DNA of 64,000 nt from RHKX01 sp046330285 (GTDB lineage: Bacteria > Actinomycetota > Thermoleophilia > Solirubrobacterales > 70-9): positions 372,001-436,000 of the forward strand of contig JAXLSX010000001.1 in assembly GCA_046330285.1 (NCBI GenBank), written 5' to 3'. The translations under genes and the position numbers were made by a program. Each line of letters opens with the position of its first letter. The stretch's first letter is position 1. The notes beneath the pieces were generated by a model, which made no database searches, had not been told where the DNA came from, and saw only the letters and a program-made list of their open reading frames with translations. Shown one piece after another: positions 1-12,927 of the stretch.

Positions 1-95
1 TGGGCGACCTTCTGCGGGAGCGGATCGACGCGGCGATCGGAGCCGATCGGGTCACCGGATTGCGGTTCACGGCCGACCTCGCGCGCCACCGCTGA
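1..95 (+). CDS. DciA/DUF721 family protein, C-terminal fragment
   Basis: Only the last 30 codons are in the window (codon phase begins at base 3), ending at the TGA at 93-95. The residues include GDLLRERIDAAIG and LRFTADLARHR, which resemble the C-terminal end of DUF721/DciA proteins. DciA recruits the replicative helicase in many bacteria. The gene usually sits between recF and gyrB in Actinobacteria, and gyrB is the next gene here. The identification rests on this short tail plus the gene order, so it is probable rather than certain. Confidence 0.6.
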   Translation, partial: GDLLRERIDAAIGADRVTGLRFTADLARHR

Positions 96-321
96 CTTCG
101 GCGACGCTTCTGCTCATCAAATATGCCGATTTGCAGGTATTTCGTAACCGCCTGAGGTCGCGGCCGGCGGCGGCGCCTGATATCCTTATGTCAACCGACC
201 GGCGCACCTTCGGACGGGGCCTCCTCGAGATCGGGAGCCCCCTCCGGCCAGGGTCTTGAGCGGCTCTTCAGCCGCCGCCGGGCACGGCATGATGAACGAG
301 CACCCGAACGGGAAGGAACGA
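96..321 (+). promoter_or_regulatory. gyrB leader and promoter region
   Basis: This non-coding stretch precedes the preferred gyrB start. It has an AT-richer patch around 110-150 and a TATCCT box at 181-186 that could be a -10 element, without a convincing -35. A perfect 6-bp hairpin (260-275, loop CTTC) lies inside the region that a longer TTG-start gyrB would translate. The strong GGAAGG at 311-316 serves the GTG at 322. I see no other gene here. Confidence 0.35.
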
Positions 322-2748
<2,427 letters not shown>

Positions 2749-2782
2749 GCAGCCGGCGACGCTTTCGAAGGCGGGGTCGTAG

Positions 2783-5386
<2,604 letters not shown>

Positions 5387-5441
5387 CCGCTCCGGGGCCC
5401 GGCGAGCCCGACCTCTCGGTTTGCTTCAATCCGCAGACCAG

Positions 5442-5457
5442 AGAAAGGAGGTGGTCC
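5442..5457 (+). promoter_or_regulatory. Extended Shine-Dalgarno sequence
   Basis: The 16-mer AGAAAGGAGGTGGTCC is complementary to the typical 3' end of bacterial 16S rRNA along its whole length, the single deviation being a G-U pair. The GGAGG core lies 10 nt before TTG 5462. A second GGAGGTGA occurs at 5488-5495, inside the short reading frame. Such long complementarity is far beyond what ordinary initiation needs. Confidence 0.6.
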
Positions 5458-5461
5458 TAAA

Positions 5462-5506
5462 TTGAGTGACATGTTTGTTGGGACTCTGGAGGTGACGGGC
5501 CGCTAG
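5462..5506 (+). CDS. Putative 14-residue peptide ORF behind an extended SD
   Basis: TTG-started frame of 14 codons reading MSDMFVGTLEVTGR and ending in TAG. It is supported by the very strong ribosome-binding sequence at 5442-5457, not by homology I can name. Its base composition is clearly more AT-rich than the surroundings. It begins 75 bp after gyrA and is followed by GC-rich inverted repeats and then a terminator-like hairpin at 5617-5653. It could be a leader peptide, a small functional peptide, or part of a ribosome-binding non-coding RNA. An internal ATG at 5471 is a less well-placed alternative start. Confidence 0.45.
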   Translation: MSDMFVGTLEVTGR

Positions 5507-5616
5507 GCGGCACGCGGGCCGCCCGGCGAATACCACCCGGGCACCGGCGGGACCGGACGGGATCGGAGCTTGTCCCAACCGATCGAGGATCGTCCCCCCG
5601 CTTTCGACCGCACCAG

Positions 5617-5660
5617 AGAGGCCGTCCCGGCGTTCGCGCCGCGGGCGGCCTCTTGCTTTA
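5617..5660 (+). terminator. Rho-independent terminator-like hairpin
   Basis: AGAGGCCG (5617-5624) pairs with CGGCCTCT (5646-5653), with further GGCG/CGCC pairing inside, followed by TTGCTTTA. It lies after gyrA and the tiny ORF and before the next gene, so it probably ends that transcript. The remainder of the 5387-5722 gap contains only the short ORF described above and GC-rich inverted repeats. Confidence 0.6.
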
Positions 5661-5722
5661 CCGGCATTCCCCGGGCGGGCCACTGCTACTTTCGCCGCTC
5701 GCCCGGGTTCCGGGATTCGAGG

Positions 5723-6253
5723 ATGAGGAAGCTCACTGACACCACCCGAGGCCGCGGCGCGCTGCTCGCCGTCGTCGCCGGCCTGCTCGCGCTCCTCCTC
5801 GCCGACACCGCACTGGCCGCCTCGCAGCGCACGGTCCGCGACCCGCGATTCGACACGCCCTACCTCTCCAAGCACGGCCGCCTCGACATCACCAAGGCGA
5901 CGGCCGAGCGCAAGCTCACGCGTGTCACCCATGCCGTGGCGATGCGGGCGAAGGTGAAGCCGTCCCGCGCCCGTGAGCGCCCGTCGATCCTGATCAACAC
6001 CCGGGGCGGCAGACGCAGCGACTACGAGTTCATCGTTTTCGGCTCGACCGTCTTCCGGGTCCCGAAGAAGGGTCAGCCGGTGGCCGTCGCCTCGGCGACG
6101 CTGGTTCCGAAGAAGCGCACCTGGCGCTACCGCTTCGACATCGACGACGTCCCCGGCCTCGGCGCCGGCTACGGCTGGGCGGCGGCGACGCAGAAGGCCA
6201 GCGGGCGGTTCGCCGACGTCGCCCCCGACGGCGGGTACGCAAACAGTCCCTGA
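5723..6253 (+). CDS. Predicted secreted protein of unknown function
   Basis: 176 aa from ATG 5723. The N-terminus (MRKLTDTTRGRG, then a run of Ala/Leu/Val ending in ALAAS) is a clear Sec signal peptide with a likely cleavage near residue 33. The mature part is basic and contains a repeated-looking set of beta-type segments (SILINTRGGRRSDYEFIVF, then a W-R-Y-R-F-D-I-D pattern), suggesting a small extracellular beta domain. I do not recognise the family. An upstream TTG at 5570 would put the hydrophobic segment internally and run through the terminator hairpin, so I reject it. It converges with the HNH gene. Confidence 0.7.
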   Translation: MRKLTDTTRGRGALLAVVAGLLALLLADTALAASQRTVRDPRFDTPYLSKHGRLDITKATAERKLTRVTHAVAMRAKVKPSRARERPSILINTRGGRRSDYEFIVFGSTVFRVPKKGQPVAVASATLVPKKRTWRYRFDIDDVPGLGAGYGWAAATQKASGRFADVAPDGGYANSP

Positions 6254-6260
6254 GGTGGAG

Positions 6261-6337
6261 GGCGTGGCGGGGACGGACCCGCCGGGCGCACGAGCAGAGC
6301 TCGTGCGAGTGCCCGTCGGGCCCATCCCCGCCACGCC
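6261..6337. terminator. Bidirectional terminator between convergent genes
   Basis: A perfect 13-bp inverted repeat (6261-6273 with 6325-6337) encloses further nested pairings, including GCACGAG with CTCGTGC around the centre. This gives a very stable stem of about 77 nt. It sits between the end of the secreted-protein gene and the end of the oppositely oriented HNH gene. There is no U-tract on either side, as is common in GC-rich actinobacteria. Confidence 0.6.
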
Positions 6338-6399
6338 CCTCGCCGGCGCGCGGGTCATCGTGTGCGGAGCGTCGGCGACGTCGAACTCTTTGGAAAGGG

Positions 6400-6999
6400 T
6401 TAGGCCGCGGCGGCCGCTGCTGCGGCTGCCGCGGGGGAGAGGTAGCGCTCCCAGATCGGCGGCGGCTTCGGGGCGGCGACCCGGATGAAGACGTTCGGGC
6501 CGGGTGGCCGCGGCGTCGTCTTCGGGTGCATGTGGATCTCGCGCGGGAGGCGGTTGCCCTTGCGACGGTTGCAGGGCGCGCAGGAGGCGACGATGTTCTC
6601 CCAGACCGATTCGCCGCCGCGGCTGCGCGGGATGACGTGGTCGACGGTCAGCCCGCCGCGCTCGCTCCCGCAGTACTGGCAGGTCCAGGCGTCGCGGGCG
6701 AGGACGGCCTTGCGGGTGATCTTGCGGCGATGGACGTCGCGGGGGACGCGGACGAAGGTGACGAGGCGGATCACCACCGGTCGCTCGAGCTCCATCCGCT
6801 CGGAGTGGAGGGCGCGGTCGCCCGTCTCGAGCATCTCCGCCTTGGCCTTCAGCAACAGGACGGTGGCGCGGCGGACGCTGCAGACGTGGATCGGCTCGTA
6901 GGTCGCGTTGAGTACGAGGACGCGTCCGCCCAGACCCGCCCCCTTCGCCGGGCCTGCCGAAGCCCGGGTCTCAGAACCCGGTGCGGACACCACGCTCAT
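6400..6999 (-). CDS. HNH endonuclease family protein
   Basis: Small nuclease-fold protein of about 199 aa. It begins with the conserved VLVLNATYEPIHVCSVRRA block. The HNH zinc-finger module follows: CQYC, LTVDHVIPRSRGG, then W-x-N-x-V and CAPCNRRKG. This type is widespread in Actinobacteria and its cellular role is not established. ATG 6999 is preferred because a TAGAAT box sits 10 nt before it. GTG 7020 would precede the predicted transcript start. The protein ends in ten consecutive alanines just before the stop, encoded by mixed GCN codons. Confidence 0.85.
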   Translation of the reverse strand: MSVVSAPGSETRASAGPAKGAGLGGRVLVLNATYEPIHVCSVRRATVLLLKAKAEMLETGDRALHSERMELERPVVIRLVTFVRVPRDVHRRKITRKAVLARDAWTCQYCGSERGGLTVDHVIPRSRGGESVWENIVASCAPCNRRKGNRLPREIHMHPKTTPRPPGPNVFIRVAAPKPPPIWERYLSPAAAAAAAAAA

Positions 7000-7068
7000 C
7001 TGCGCGGGAATTCTAGCCACGGTCCCGAACGGACCCGCCCGTACGCGGATCCCGCGGGTCCGGCTTGT

Positions 7069-7944
7069 TCAGCCGCTTCGGCGGGGGAGGGGAGGCGGCG
7101 CGCCGACCTGGTAGCTGCCGAGGACGCGGACCGTCTCGGCGCGCTCGCGCAGCGCGTCGATCCCGGCGCCGACGTCGCCGGTGTCGGCGCGACCGTCGAG
7201 GTCGATGAAGAACAGGTAGCTGCCGAGCCCGCTGCGGCGTGGCCGCGACTCGATCCGGGTCATGTTGATGCCGCGATCGGAGAGCACCGAGAGCGCGTCG
7301 ACGAGGGCGCCGGGGTGGTCGTCGCCGAGCTCGTCGAAGACGAGCGTCGTCCGCCACGGCCGGTCGGCGACCTCCGCCGGCGCCTCGGCGTCGGAATCGG
7401 CGAGCCAGACGAACCGGGTGACGTTGTCGCGCGCGTCTTCGACGTCCTCGCGAAGGACGACGCCCCCGTACGCATCGGCCGCAGCCGCCGAGCCGAGCGC
7501 CGCCCACGGCCTGCCGGGCTCCGCGGTCACGCGCCGCACCGCCTCCGAGGTCGAGCTCACCGTCTCGACCGTCGCGCCCCCGAGCTCGGCGCGGAGGAAC
7601 CCGGCGCACTGAGCCGCGCCCTGCGGGTGGGAGAGGACCCGCTCGACGGCGGCCGGCTCGAGCGGCGCCGCGGCGATCAGCATCTGGTGGACCCGGTGGT
7701 CGTACTCGCCGACGATCCGGACCCGGTCGGTGTCGAAGGCGAGCGCGTCGAGGGTCGGCCTGACGGTGCCCTCGATCGAGTTCTCGAACGGGACGAGTGC
7801 CCGCTCGGCGGTGCCGTCCTCGACCGCCTCGACCGCGCCGTGGATCGTCGCGGTCGGCAGCGGCTCGAACTCGGCGCCGGCGGCGGCGAGGCGGAGCGCC
7901 TCCTCCGAGAACGTCCCGGCCGGACCGAGGTAGGCGACCTTCAT
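7069..7944 (-). CDS. pheA: Prephenate dehydratase
   Basis: Converts prephenate to phenylpyruvate in phenylalanine synthesis. The 291-aa protein opens with the typical VAYLGPAGTFSEEA. It carries the catalytic TRF motif in DNVTRFVWL and has a C-terminal ACT regulatory domain with GALVDAL and the Phe-binding ESRP motif, so feedback inhibition by phenylalanine is expected. It is a monofunctional form with no chorismate mutase domain. Its ATG overlaps the stop of the upstream DUF4446 gene by 4 bp, so the two are translationally coupled. Confidence 0.95.
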   Translation of the reverse strand: MKVAYLGPAGTFSEEALRLAAAGAEFEPLPTATIHGAVEAVEDGTAERALVPFENSIEGTVRPTLDALAFDTDRVRIVGEYDHRVHQMLIAAAPLEPAAVERVLSHPQGAAQCAGFLRAELGGATVETVSSTSEAVRRVTAEPGRPWAALGSAAAADAYGGVVLREDVEDARDNVTRFVWLADSDAEAPAEVADRPWRTTLVFDELGDDHPGALVDALSVLSDRGINMTRIESRPRRSGLGSYLFFIDLDGRADTGDVGAGIDALRERAETVRVLGSYQVGAPPPLPRRSG

Positions 7945-8468
7945 CGCTCCTCGTCGCTCTCGGCCGGACGCGCCGGGCCACGCCGGGCCTGGTCCATCGC
8001 AGCGATCTCCTCGGGGGAGAGCTCGAGGGCGGAGCGTCCGCCGACGATCGGCTTCGCGTAGACCCGCGCCTGCTCGCGCTGGAGGATCGCCGAGATCACG
8101 ACCCCGTTGCCGAGGTCGTCGAGCAGCGCGACCGTGCTCGACTGGCGGCCGCTCGTCTCGTTGAAAGCGTCATAGCGGAGGACGGCCGTCTTGCTCACCG
8201 TCGCCTCGAGGCGACGTTCGGCGTCGGCGATCCGCTCGTGCGCCCGCGACGTCTCGGCGTCGAGCGTCTCCTCCATGTCGGCGACGACGCGCGCGAGCCC
8301 GGCGGCGTGGGCGACGAGGTCGGTGCGCCCGTCGCCGAGCACGGTCTTCTGGTCGGCGCGCAGCCGCCGGATCCGGACCATCAGGACGAGGCAGAGCAGC
8401 AGCGCGATCACGGCGACGCCCGCGGCGGCGAGCGCGACGATTCCCACGGTCGAGTCCAGGTTCCGCAC
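7941..8468 (-). CDS. DUF4446 family membrane protein
   Basis: 175 aa with one N-terminal membrane segment (about residues 9-32) followed by a coiled-coil-prone stretch (about 60-100). A conserved C-terminal domain has VLRYDAFNETSGRQSSTVALLD, GVVISAI and YAKPIVGGRS, with LSPEE near the end, matching DUF4446. Function is unknown. The GTG start has a TAACCT box exactly 6 nt upstream (8470s), which implies a leaderless transcript. It shares a transcript with pheA. Confidence 0.85.
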   Translation of the reverse strand: MRNLDSTVGIVALAAAGVAVIALLLCLVLMVRIRRLRADQKTVLGDGRTDLVAHAAGLARVVADMEETLDAETSRAHERIADAERRLEATVSKTAVLRYDAFNETSGRQSSTVALLDDLGNGVVISAILQREQARVYAKPIVGGRSALELSPEEIAAMDQARRGPARPAESDEER

Positions 8469-8523
8469 GCCTACAGGTTAAGTACCCGATCCCCGGTCGC
8501 GCCGGTGCGCCGCGAGGCGGGGA

Positions 8524-9702
8524 TCAGAACGTGACGGTGTAGCTCGCCTTGTTGTTGTCGGCGACCTGCTCGCAGCCGACGGTCGCGACCTCGACGTCGA
8601 TCGTGACGCTGTCGCCGGCCTTCGGCTCGGGCTGGAGCGGGATCTTCACGGTCTGCGTCTCGCCGGCGGCGATCTGGTCGATCGTCCCGGACTCGTTGAT
8701 GCCGCTGTCGCTGCTGACGTCGACGTTGATGTTGCTCTCGTCGGCGGTGCCCTGGTTCTGGACGGCGACCTCGATCTCGTTGTCGCCGCTGACCGCCGCG
8801 ACGGTGCCGCCGTTGGCGAGGACGGTGCCGCTCGGCTGCAACAGCGTGCTGCCGTCGACGAGGCCGAGACCGTGGGTCTCGCCGTCGTTCTTACAGGCCG
8901 TGTCGTCGGCCGTGCCGCTGGAGGAGCCGGTCGAGACGCCGCCGAGCGCCGAGGCGGTGACGGCCGGGTCGAGGTAGTTCGGGTCGTCGGGAAGGAACTG
9001 GCTGTCGGGCACGCCCTCGTCGACGGTCACGTCGTTGTCGATCAGCGCCTGCTCGATCTGGTCCTGGGCCCGCGCGTAGAGGATGTCGCTGGCCGACAGG
9101 ACCTTCATCTGCGTGTAGATCGCCTTGCCGGCCTTGTCCGCCTCCTTGCCGCCGGCGCTGAGGCCGGAGAGCTGCGCCGCGATCCCCTCGAGCGCGTCGT
9201 GGCGGAGCTCGAAGGAGAGCGCGATCTGCTCCTGCGCGCCCTTGATGTCGTCGGGAGCGTCGAGGCCGTCGGCGCGGTCGAGCAGCGCCTGGGAGGTGCC
9301 CTTGTCGCCGTTGACCTCGCCCTCGAAGCCGATGTCGCCGGTGGCGCCCTCGTCCTTGCCCTCGAGCCGGTTGAAGAAGTTCGTGCTGAGCTGCTCGGTC
9401 TCGGCCGTGATCGAGCTGAGATCGCTGACGTAGTTCTGGTAGCTGCGGTCCTTGCGGGCGTCGAGGCAGCCGCGGAAGGCGATGACGATCAGGATCAGGA
9501 TGACGATCGCGCCGAGCAGCAGACCGGCCTGACGGGCCCGGGCCTGACCCTTGCTCGCAGGCGGACCGCCGTGCGGGTGGTGACCGCCGCCTCCGCCGCC
9601 GCCGTAGGCCGCCGGAGCACGTCCGGATCTCGCCGGCTCGCGCGGTTCGCCGCGCGGGGGCGGCTCGTCGTCGTGTGGGTCGTCCTCGTCGAAGAAGTCC
9701 AC
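8524..9702 (-). CDS. Single-pass membrane protein with extracellular CARDB-like domain
   Basis: 392 aa, GTG start. Residues 1-55 are acidic then Gly/His/Pro-rich and presumably cytoplasmic. Residues 59-76 form a membrane helix. Residues 80-230 look helical and rich in Glu/Ala/Asp. The last roughly 120 residues show alternating beta strands (VAVQNQGTADESNINVDV, AAGETQTVKIPL) with a W-less CARDB/Ig-like pattern. I do not recognise a named family. It is divergently transcribed from the kinase gene at 9793 next to the wall-growth operon, so an envelope role is possible but unproven. A purine-rich GAAAGG lies upstream of the start. Confidence 0.75.
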   Translation of the reverse strand: MDFFDEDDPHDDEPPPRGEPREPARSGRAPAAYGGGGGGGHHPHGGPPASKGQARARQAGLLLGAIVILILIVIAFRGCLDARKDRSYQNYVSDLSSITAETEQLSTNFFNRLEGKDEGATGDIGFEGEVNGDKGTSQALLDRADGLDAPDDIKGAQEQIALSFELRHDALEGIAAQLSGLSAGGKEADKAGKAIYTQMKVLSASDILYARAQDQIEQALIDNDVTVDEGVPDSQFLPDDPNYLDPAVTASALGGVSTGSSSGTADDTACKNDGETHGLGLVDGSTLLQPSGTVLANGGTVAAVSGDNEIEVAVQNQGTADESNINVDVSSDSGINESGTIDQIAAGETQTVKIPLQPEPKAGDSVTIDVEVATVGCEQVADNNKASYTVTF

Positions 9703-9792
9703 GGGTTACGGGCCTTTCGCCACTTTCAGTATTACCCCTGCCTCGGGCGGGACCGCGCGCACGCATGATCCGGGCGCTTCGGTGCAGGGCCG

Positions 9793-11595
9793 ATGGTCGC
9801 AGGAGCGGGGCGCAGGAGGGCTTCCGGTGGCGGCGAAACGGACGCCGTGGTCGAAGGCGAACGAGTACTGGGCCGGTTCACGATCGGCGAGAAGATCGGC
9901 GGCGGCGGACACGGCACCGTCCACCGGGCCTGGGACGAGCGCCTCTGCCGCTGGGTCGCGGTCAAGTCGGTCGAGGGCCAGAACGCCGAACGGGTGATGC
10001 GCGAAGCTCACGCCGCGGCCCGCCTCAACCACCCCGGCATCGTCACCCTCTACGAGCTCGGCAGCCACCAGGGCACGACCTATCTGGTCAGCGAACTGGT
10101 CGAGGGCCCGAACCTGCGCGAGCTCGCCGCCGCCGAGGCGCTCAGCGACCGCGACCTCGCCGACATCGGCGCCGAGCTCTGCGCCGCGCTCGAGCACGCC
10201 CACGAGGCCGGCGTCGTCCATCGAGACATCAAGCCCGACAACGTCCTCGTCCGCCCGGTCCGCACGCGCAGCGTCAAGGGCCGCCTCGCGCAGCGCGCCC
10301 TGCTCGCCGACTTCGGGATCGCCTCGCTCGATGACGCCCCGACCCTGACCGCCACCGGTCAGGTGGTCGGCACCCTCGCCTACATGTCGCCGGAGCAGGC
10401 GGCGGGCGCCGGTGCCGGCCCCGCCTCCGACGTCTACTCGCTCGGCCTCTCCCTCTACGAGCTCTGGGCCGGCTTCAACCCGGTCGCGAAGCTGAGCCCC
10501 GCGGCGACGGCGCGGGCGATCGGCGAACCGGTCGAGAGCCTCGCCGAGGCCCGTCCCGAGCTGCCGCCCGCGCTCTGTGCCGCGATCGACGCCTGCGTCG
10601 AGGCCGATCCCGACGACCGGCCGCCCCTCGGCGACCTCCGCGAGGCGCTGCTCGAGGTCCGGGGCGCGCTCCATCCCGACCGGGCGGTGCCGCCTCCGGC
10701 CGAGGCGCTCGGCGTGGCGACGCTCCCGCCCGGGGTACCCGCCCGCCCGTTGGCGATCCTGCTCGCCGTCGGCGCCGTCGCCCTGCTCGGTTCGCTCGCC
10801 GGCCTGCCCGGCCTGGCGATCGTCACGGCGGCCCTGCTCGCGCCTGCCGCACTCGTGCTGAACCGCGTCCGCGACTGGTTCATCCCCGCGATCGCCCCGC
10901 TCCTCGGGCTGATCGGTGCCGCTCCCGCCTTCCTCGCCGTCGCCGCCCGTCGCGAGAGCACCGCCGAACGCGCCGCGATGGCCGGCCTCGCCTGGGCGTG
11001 GACCGGCATCGCCGGCGGCCTGCTCGGGCGCGCCCTCGGCGTCCCGCTGGGGACCGGCGACGCGGCCGGCTGGGCGGGCTCGGGCCCGACCGCGATCGAC
11101 GGCCTGATCTCACCGCTGCTGACCCCGACCGCAATCGCGATCGGCCTGACGTGGGTCGGCGGCGCCGTCCTCCTCGGCCTCCTCCTCGACGTCGCATCGC
11201 CGGCCGGAGCGGCTGTGGGCGGCCTGATCTGGGCGGGCGCAATCGCCGCGCTTCTCGGAGCCGCCGGCGACGGAGCCGCACCGACCTTCCTGCTCGCACC
11301 GGCGCTGATCGCCGGCGTCGCCTGGGCGATCTGGGATCGCGCCGGGCGGCCCGAGCTGCGCCCGAGCGCCCAGCAGCGCACCCCGGCGCGAGCGCGCGTC
11401 CGAGCGCGGGATGAAGAGAGCTTCGCGAGAACGGTGCCGCGAAGGCAACCGCATCCGGAGGGCAGGATCGTGCGCAACCCCCGCAATCCCGCCGCCGGGC
11501 CACCGGCCGATGGGCGCATCCGCGCGCAGCGCACGGCGAGAAGGCACGTGCGCGCCGCCCTCCACGGGGCGGGTTCGCAGGCCGGGTTGCCGTAG
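9793..11595 (+). CDS. Ser/Thr protein kinase with multi-spanning membrane domain
   Basis: 600 aa. The kinase domain (about residues 27-290) has a Gly-rich loop GGGGHGTV, Lys58 (VAVKSV), HRDIKPDN with Asp145, DFG at 173-175 and an activation loop ending in MSPEQ. It is followed by about six hydrophobic segments between roughly 320 and 515 instead of the usual single helix plus sensor. The last roughly 75 residues are Arg/Pro-rich and use AGA, AGG and CGA codons that are otherwise rare here. The gene lies 60 bp upstream of fhaA, suggesting it phosphorylates the FHA or wall proteins. The exact start is uncertain; the kinase fold begins only around residue 27. Confidence 0.85.
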   Translation: MVAGAGRRRASGGGETDAVVEGERVLGRFTIGEKIGGGGHGTVHRAWDERLCRWVAVKSVEGQNAERVMREAHAAARLNHPGIVTLYELGSHQGTTYLVSELVEGPNLRELAAAEALSDRDLADIGAELCAALEHAHEAGVVHRDIKPDNVLVRPVRTRSVKGRLAQRALLADFGIASLDDAPTLTATGQVVGTLAYMSPEQAAGAGAGPASDVYSLGLSLYELWAGFNPVAKLSPAATARAIGEPVESLAEARPELPPALCAAIDACVEADPDDRPPLGDLREALLEVRGALHPDRAVPPPAEALGVATLPPGVPARPLAILLAVGAVALLGSLAGLPGLAIVTAALLAPAALVLNRVRDWFIPAIAPLLGLIGAAPAFLAVAARRESTAERAAMAGLAWAWTGIAGGLLGRALGVPLGTGDAAGWAGSGPTAIDGLISPLLTPTAIAIGLTWVGGAVLLGLLLDVASPAGAAVGGLIWAGAIAALLGAAGDGAAPTFLLAPALIAGVAWAIWDRAGRPELRPSAQQRTPARARVRARDEESFARTVPRRQPHPEGRIVRNPRNPAAGPPADGRIRAQRTARRHVRAALHGAGSQAGLP

Positions 11596-11655
11596 CATTC
11601 AGGCCTCGATTCGGGCTCCGGCGGGTGCGGCTGGGGCCGGCGAACCCATAGTGCC

Positions 11656-12426
11656 ATGAGCGTTCTACGCAATCTCGAAGCGAGGATCGAGGGCCTCGTC
11701 GAAGGCGTCTTCAGCCGTGCCTTCAGCTCGCAGGTCCAGCCTGTCGAGATCGCTCGCAAGCTCGCGAAGGAGATGGACTCCCACAAGACCGCCTCCGTCT
11801 CGCAGACCTACGCGCCCAACAGCTACACGGTCTGGCTCTCGCCCGACGACCACGAGCGGCTCGAGGGCTACACGCGATCGCTCTCGCAGGAGCTCTCCGC
11901 CTACCTGCTCGAGCACGCCCGCCGGCAGGACTACGCGCTGCTGACCCGCCCCGAGGTCAAGATCGAGGTCGACGAGCGCCTGCGGCTCGGCGAGTTCGGG
12001 ATCCAACCGCGGCTCGTCAAGCCGCCGGTCCGCAAGGGCGACACCGGCGAGCAGGGCCAGCACGGCCACACGATGGTCTACTCGGCGCCGGCGAAGCAGA
12101 AGGAGCCGCGGGGCGCCCGGCGCCCGGCCGCTCCGCTGACGCAGACGAGGGCGATCGTCTCCTTCCACGACCGCCGCTACGTGCTCGACGGCCCGACGGC
12201 GGTCATCGGCCGATCCCGCGAGAGCGACTGCGTCATCGACGACCAGAACGTCTCCCGCCGCCACGCCGAGCTGCGCCGCAACAGCTCCGGCGACTGGCAG
12301 ATCGTCGACCTCGGCTCGACCAACGGGGTCAAGGTCAACGGCCGCCGCATCGACACCTCCCGGCTCGCGCCCGGCGACGAGGTGTCCCTGGGAACCATCT
12401 CGTTCATCTTCGACATCGAGCAGTGA
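11656..12426 (+). CDS. fhaA: DUF3662/FHA domain protein FhaA
   Basis: 256 aa. Residues 1-125 are a DUF3662 domain (MSVLRNLEARIEGLVEGVFSR onward). A flexible basic linker leads to a C-terminal FHA domain (about 165-256) with IGRS, SRRH and DLGSTNG, the residues that read phosphothreonine. In mycobacteria FhaA links PknB signalling to peptidoglycan precursor flipping (MviN). It is the first of a closely packed series of genes running to ddl. Confidence 0.9.
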   Translation: MSVLRNLEARIEGLVEGVFSRAFSSQVQPVEIARKLAKEMDSHKTASVSQTYAPNSYTVWLSPDDHERLEGYTRSLSQELSAYLLEHARRQDYALLTRPEVKIEVDERLRLGEFGIQPRLVKPPVRKGDTGEQGQHGHTMVYSAPAKQKEPRGARRPAAPLTQTRAIVSFHDRRYVLDGPTAVIGRSRESDCVIDDQNVSRRHAELRRNSSGDWQIVDLGSTNGVKVNGRRIDTSRLAPGDEVSLGTISFIFDIEQ

Positions 12427-12435
12427 GCCTGAGCT

Positions 12436-12927
12436 GTGGACGCTGATCCCGCAGCGGTAGCGCTGAAGTTCGCCTTCCTCGGCGTCCTCTACCTGTTCCT
12501 GCTCGTAATCGCGCGCAGCGCGCTCAAGGACCTTCGCGGCAGCCGCGCGATCGCCGGCGGCGAGGAGGGCACCGGGATGCACGCCGTCGCCGGGGGCCGA
12601 GTCGCCGCCACCGACGCGACCCTGACCGCCGTCCAGGGCGGCGGCCTCACCCCGGGCGAGCGCATCGACCTCTTCGGCGGCGTCACCATCGGCCGCTCCG
12701 ACGAGGCCGACGTCAGGATCACCGACCGCTTCGCCTCCGGCATCCACTGCCGGGTTCACACCCGCGGCAACGTCTATTACGTCGAGGACATGGACTCGAC
12801 CAACGGGACCTACCTGAACGGCGGCGAGCTCCGCGGCGAGGCTCCGCTCTCGGACATGGACGAGATCCAGATCGGCGACACCGTCCTCCGCTTCGAGCTC
12901 GTGCTCGACGACGAGGGGATGGGCTGA
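12436..12927 (+). CDS. fhaB: FHA domain protein FhaB
   Basis: 163 aa, GTG start. One N-terminal membrane helix (about residues 10-28) is followed by a short linker and a C-terminal FHA domain with TIGRSDEADV, SGIHCRV and DSTNGTYLNG, all needed for phosphothreonine binding. The family resembles mycobacterial FhaB/FipA, which acts with FtsZ and FtsQ in division. It lies 9 bp after fhaA, and its stop codon overlaps the ATG of the phosphatase gene. Confidence 0.9.
   Translation: MDADPAAVALKFAFLGVLYLFLLVIARSALKDLRGSRAIAGGEEGTGMHAVAGGRVAATDATLTAVQGGGLTPGERIDLFGGVTIGRSDEADVRITDRFASGIHCRVHTRGNVYYVEDMDSTNGTYLNGGELRGEAPLSDMDEIQIGDTVLRFELVLDDEGMG

Noticed and set aside
5442..5457. Possible 16S rRNA fragment in antisense
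   Set aside because: Only 16 nt match the 3' end; sequence on either side is unrelated to rRNA, so it is treated as an extended ribosome-binding site.
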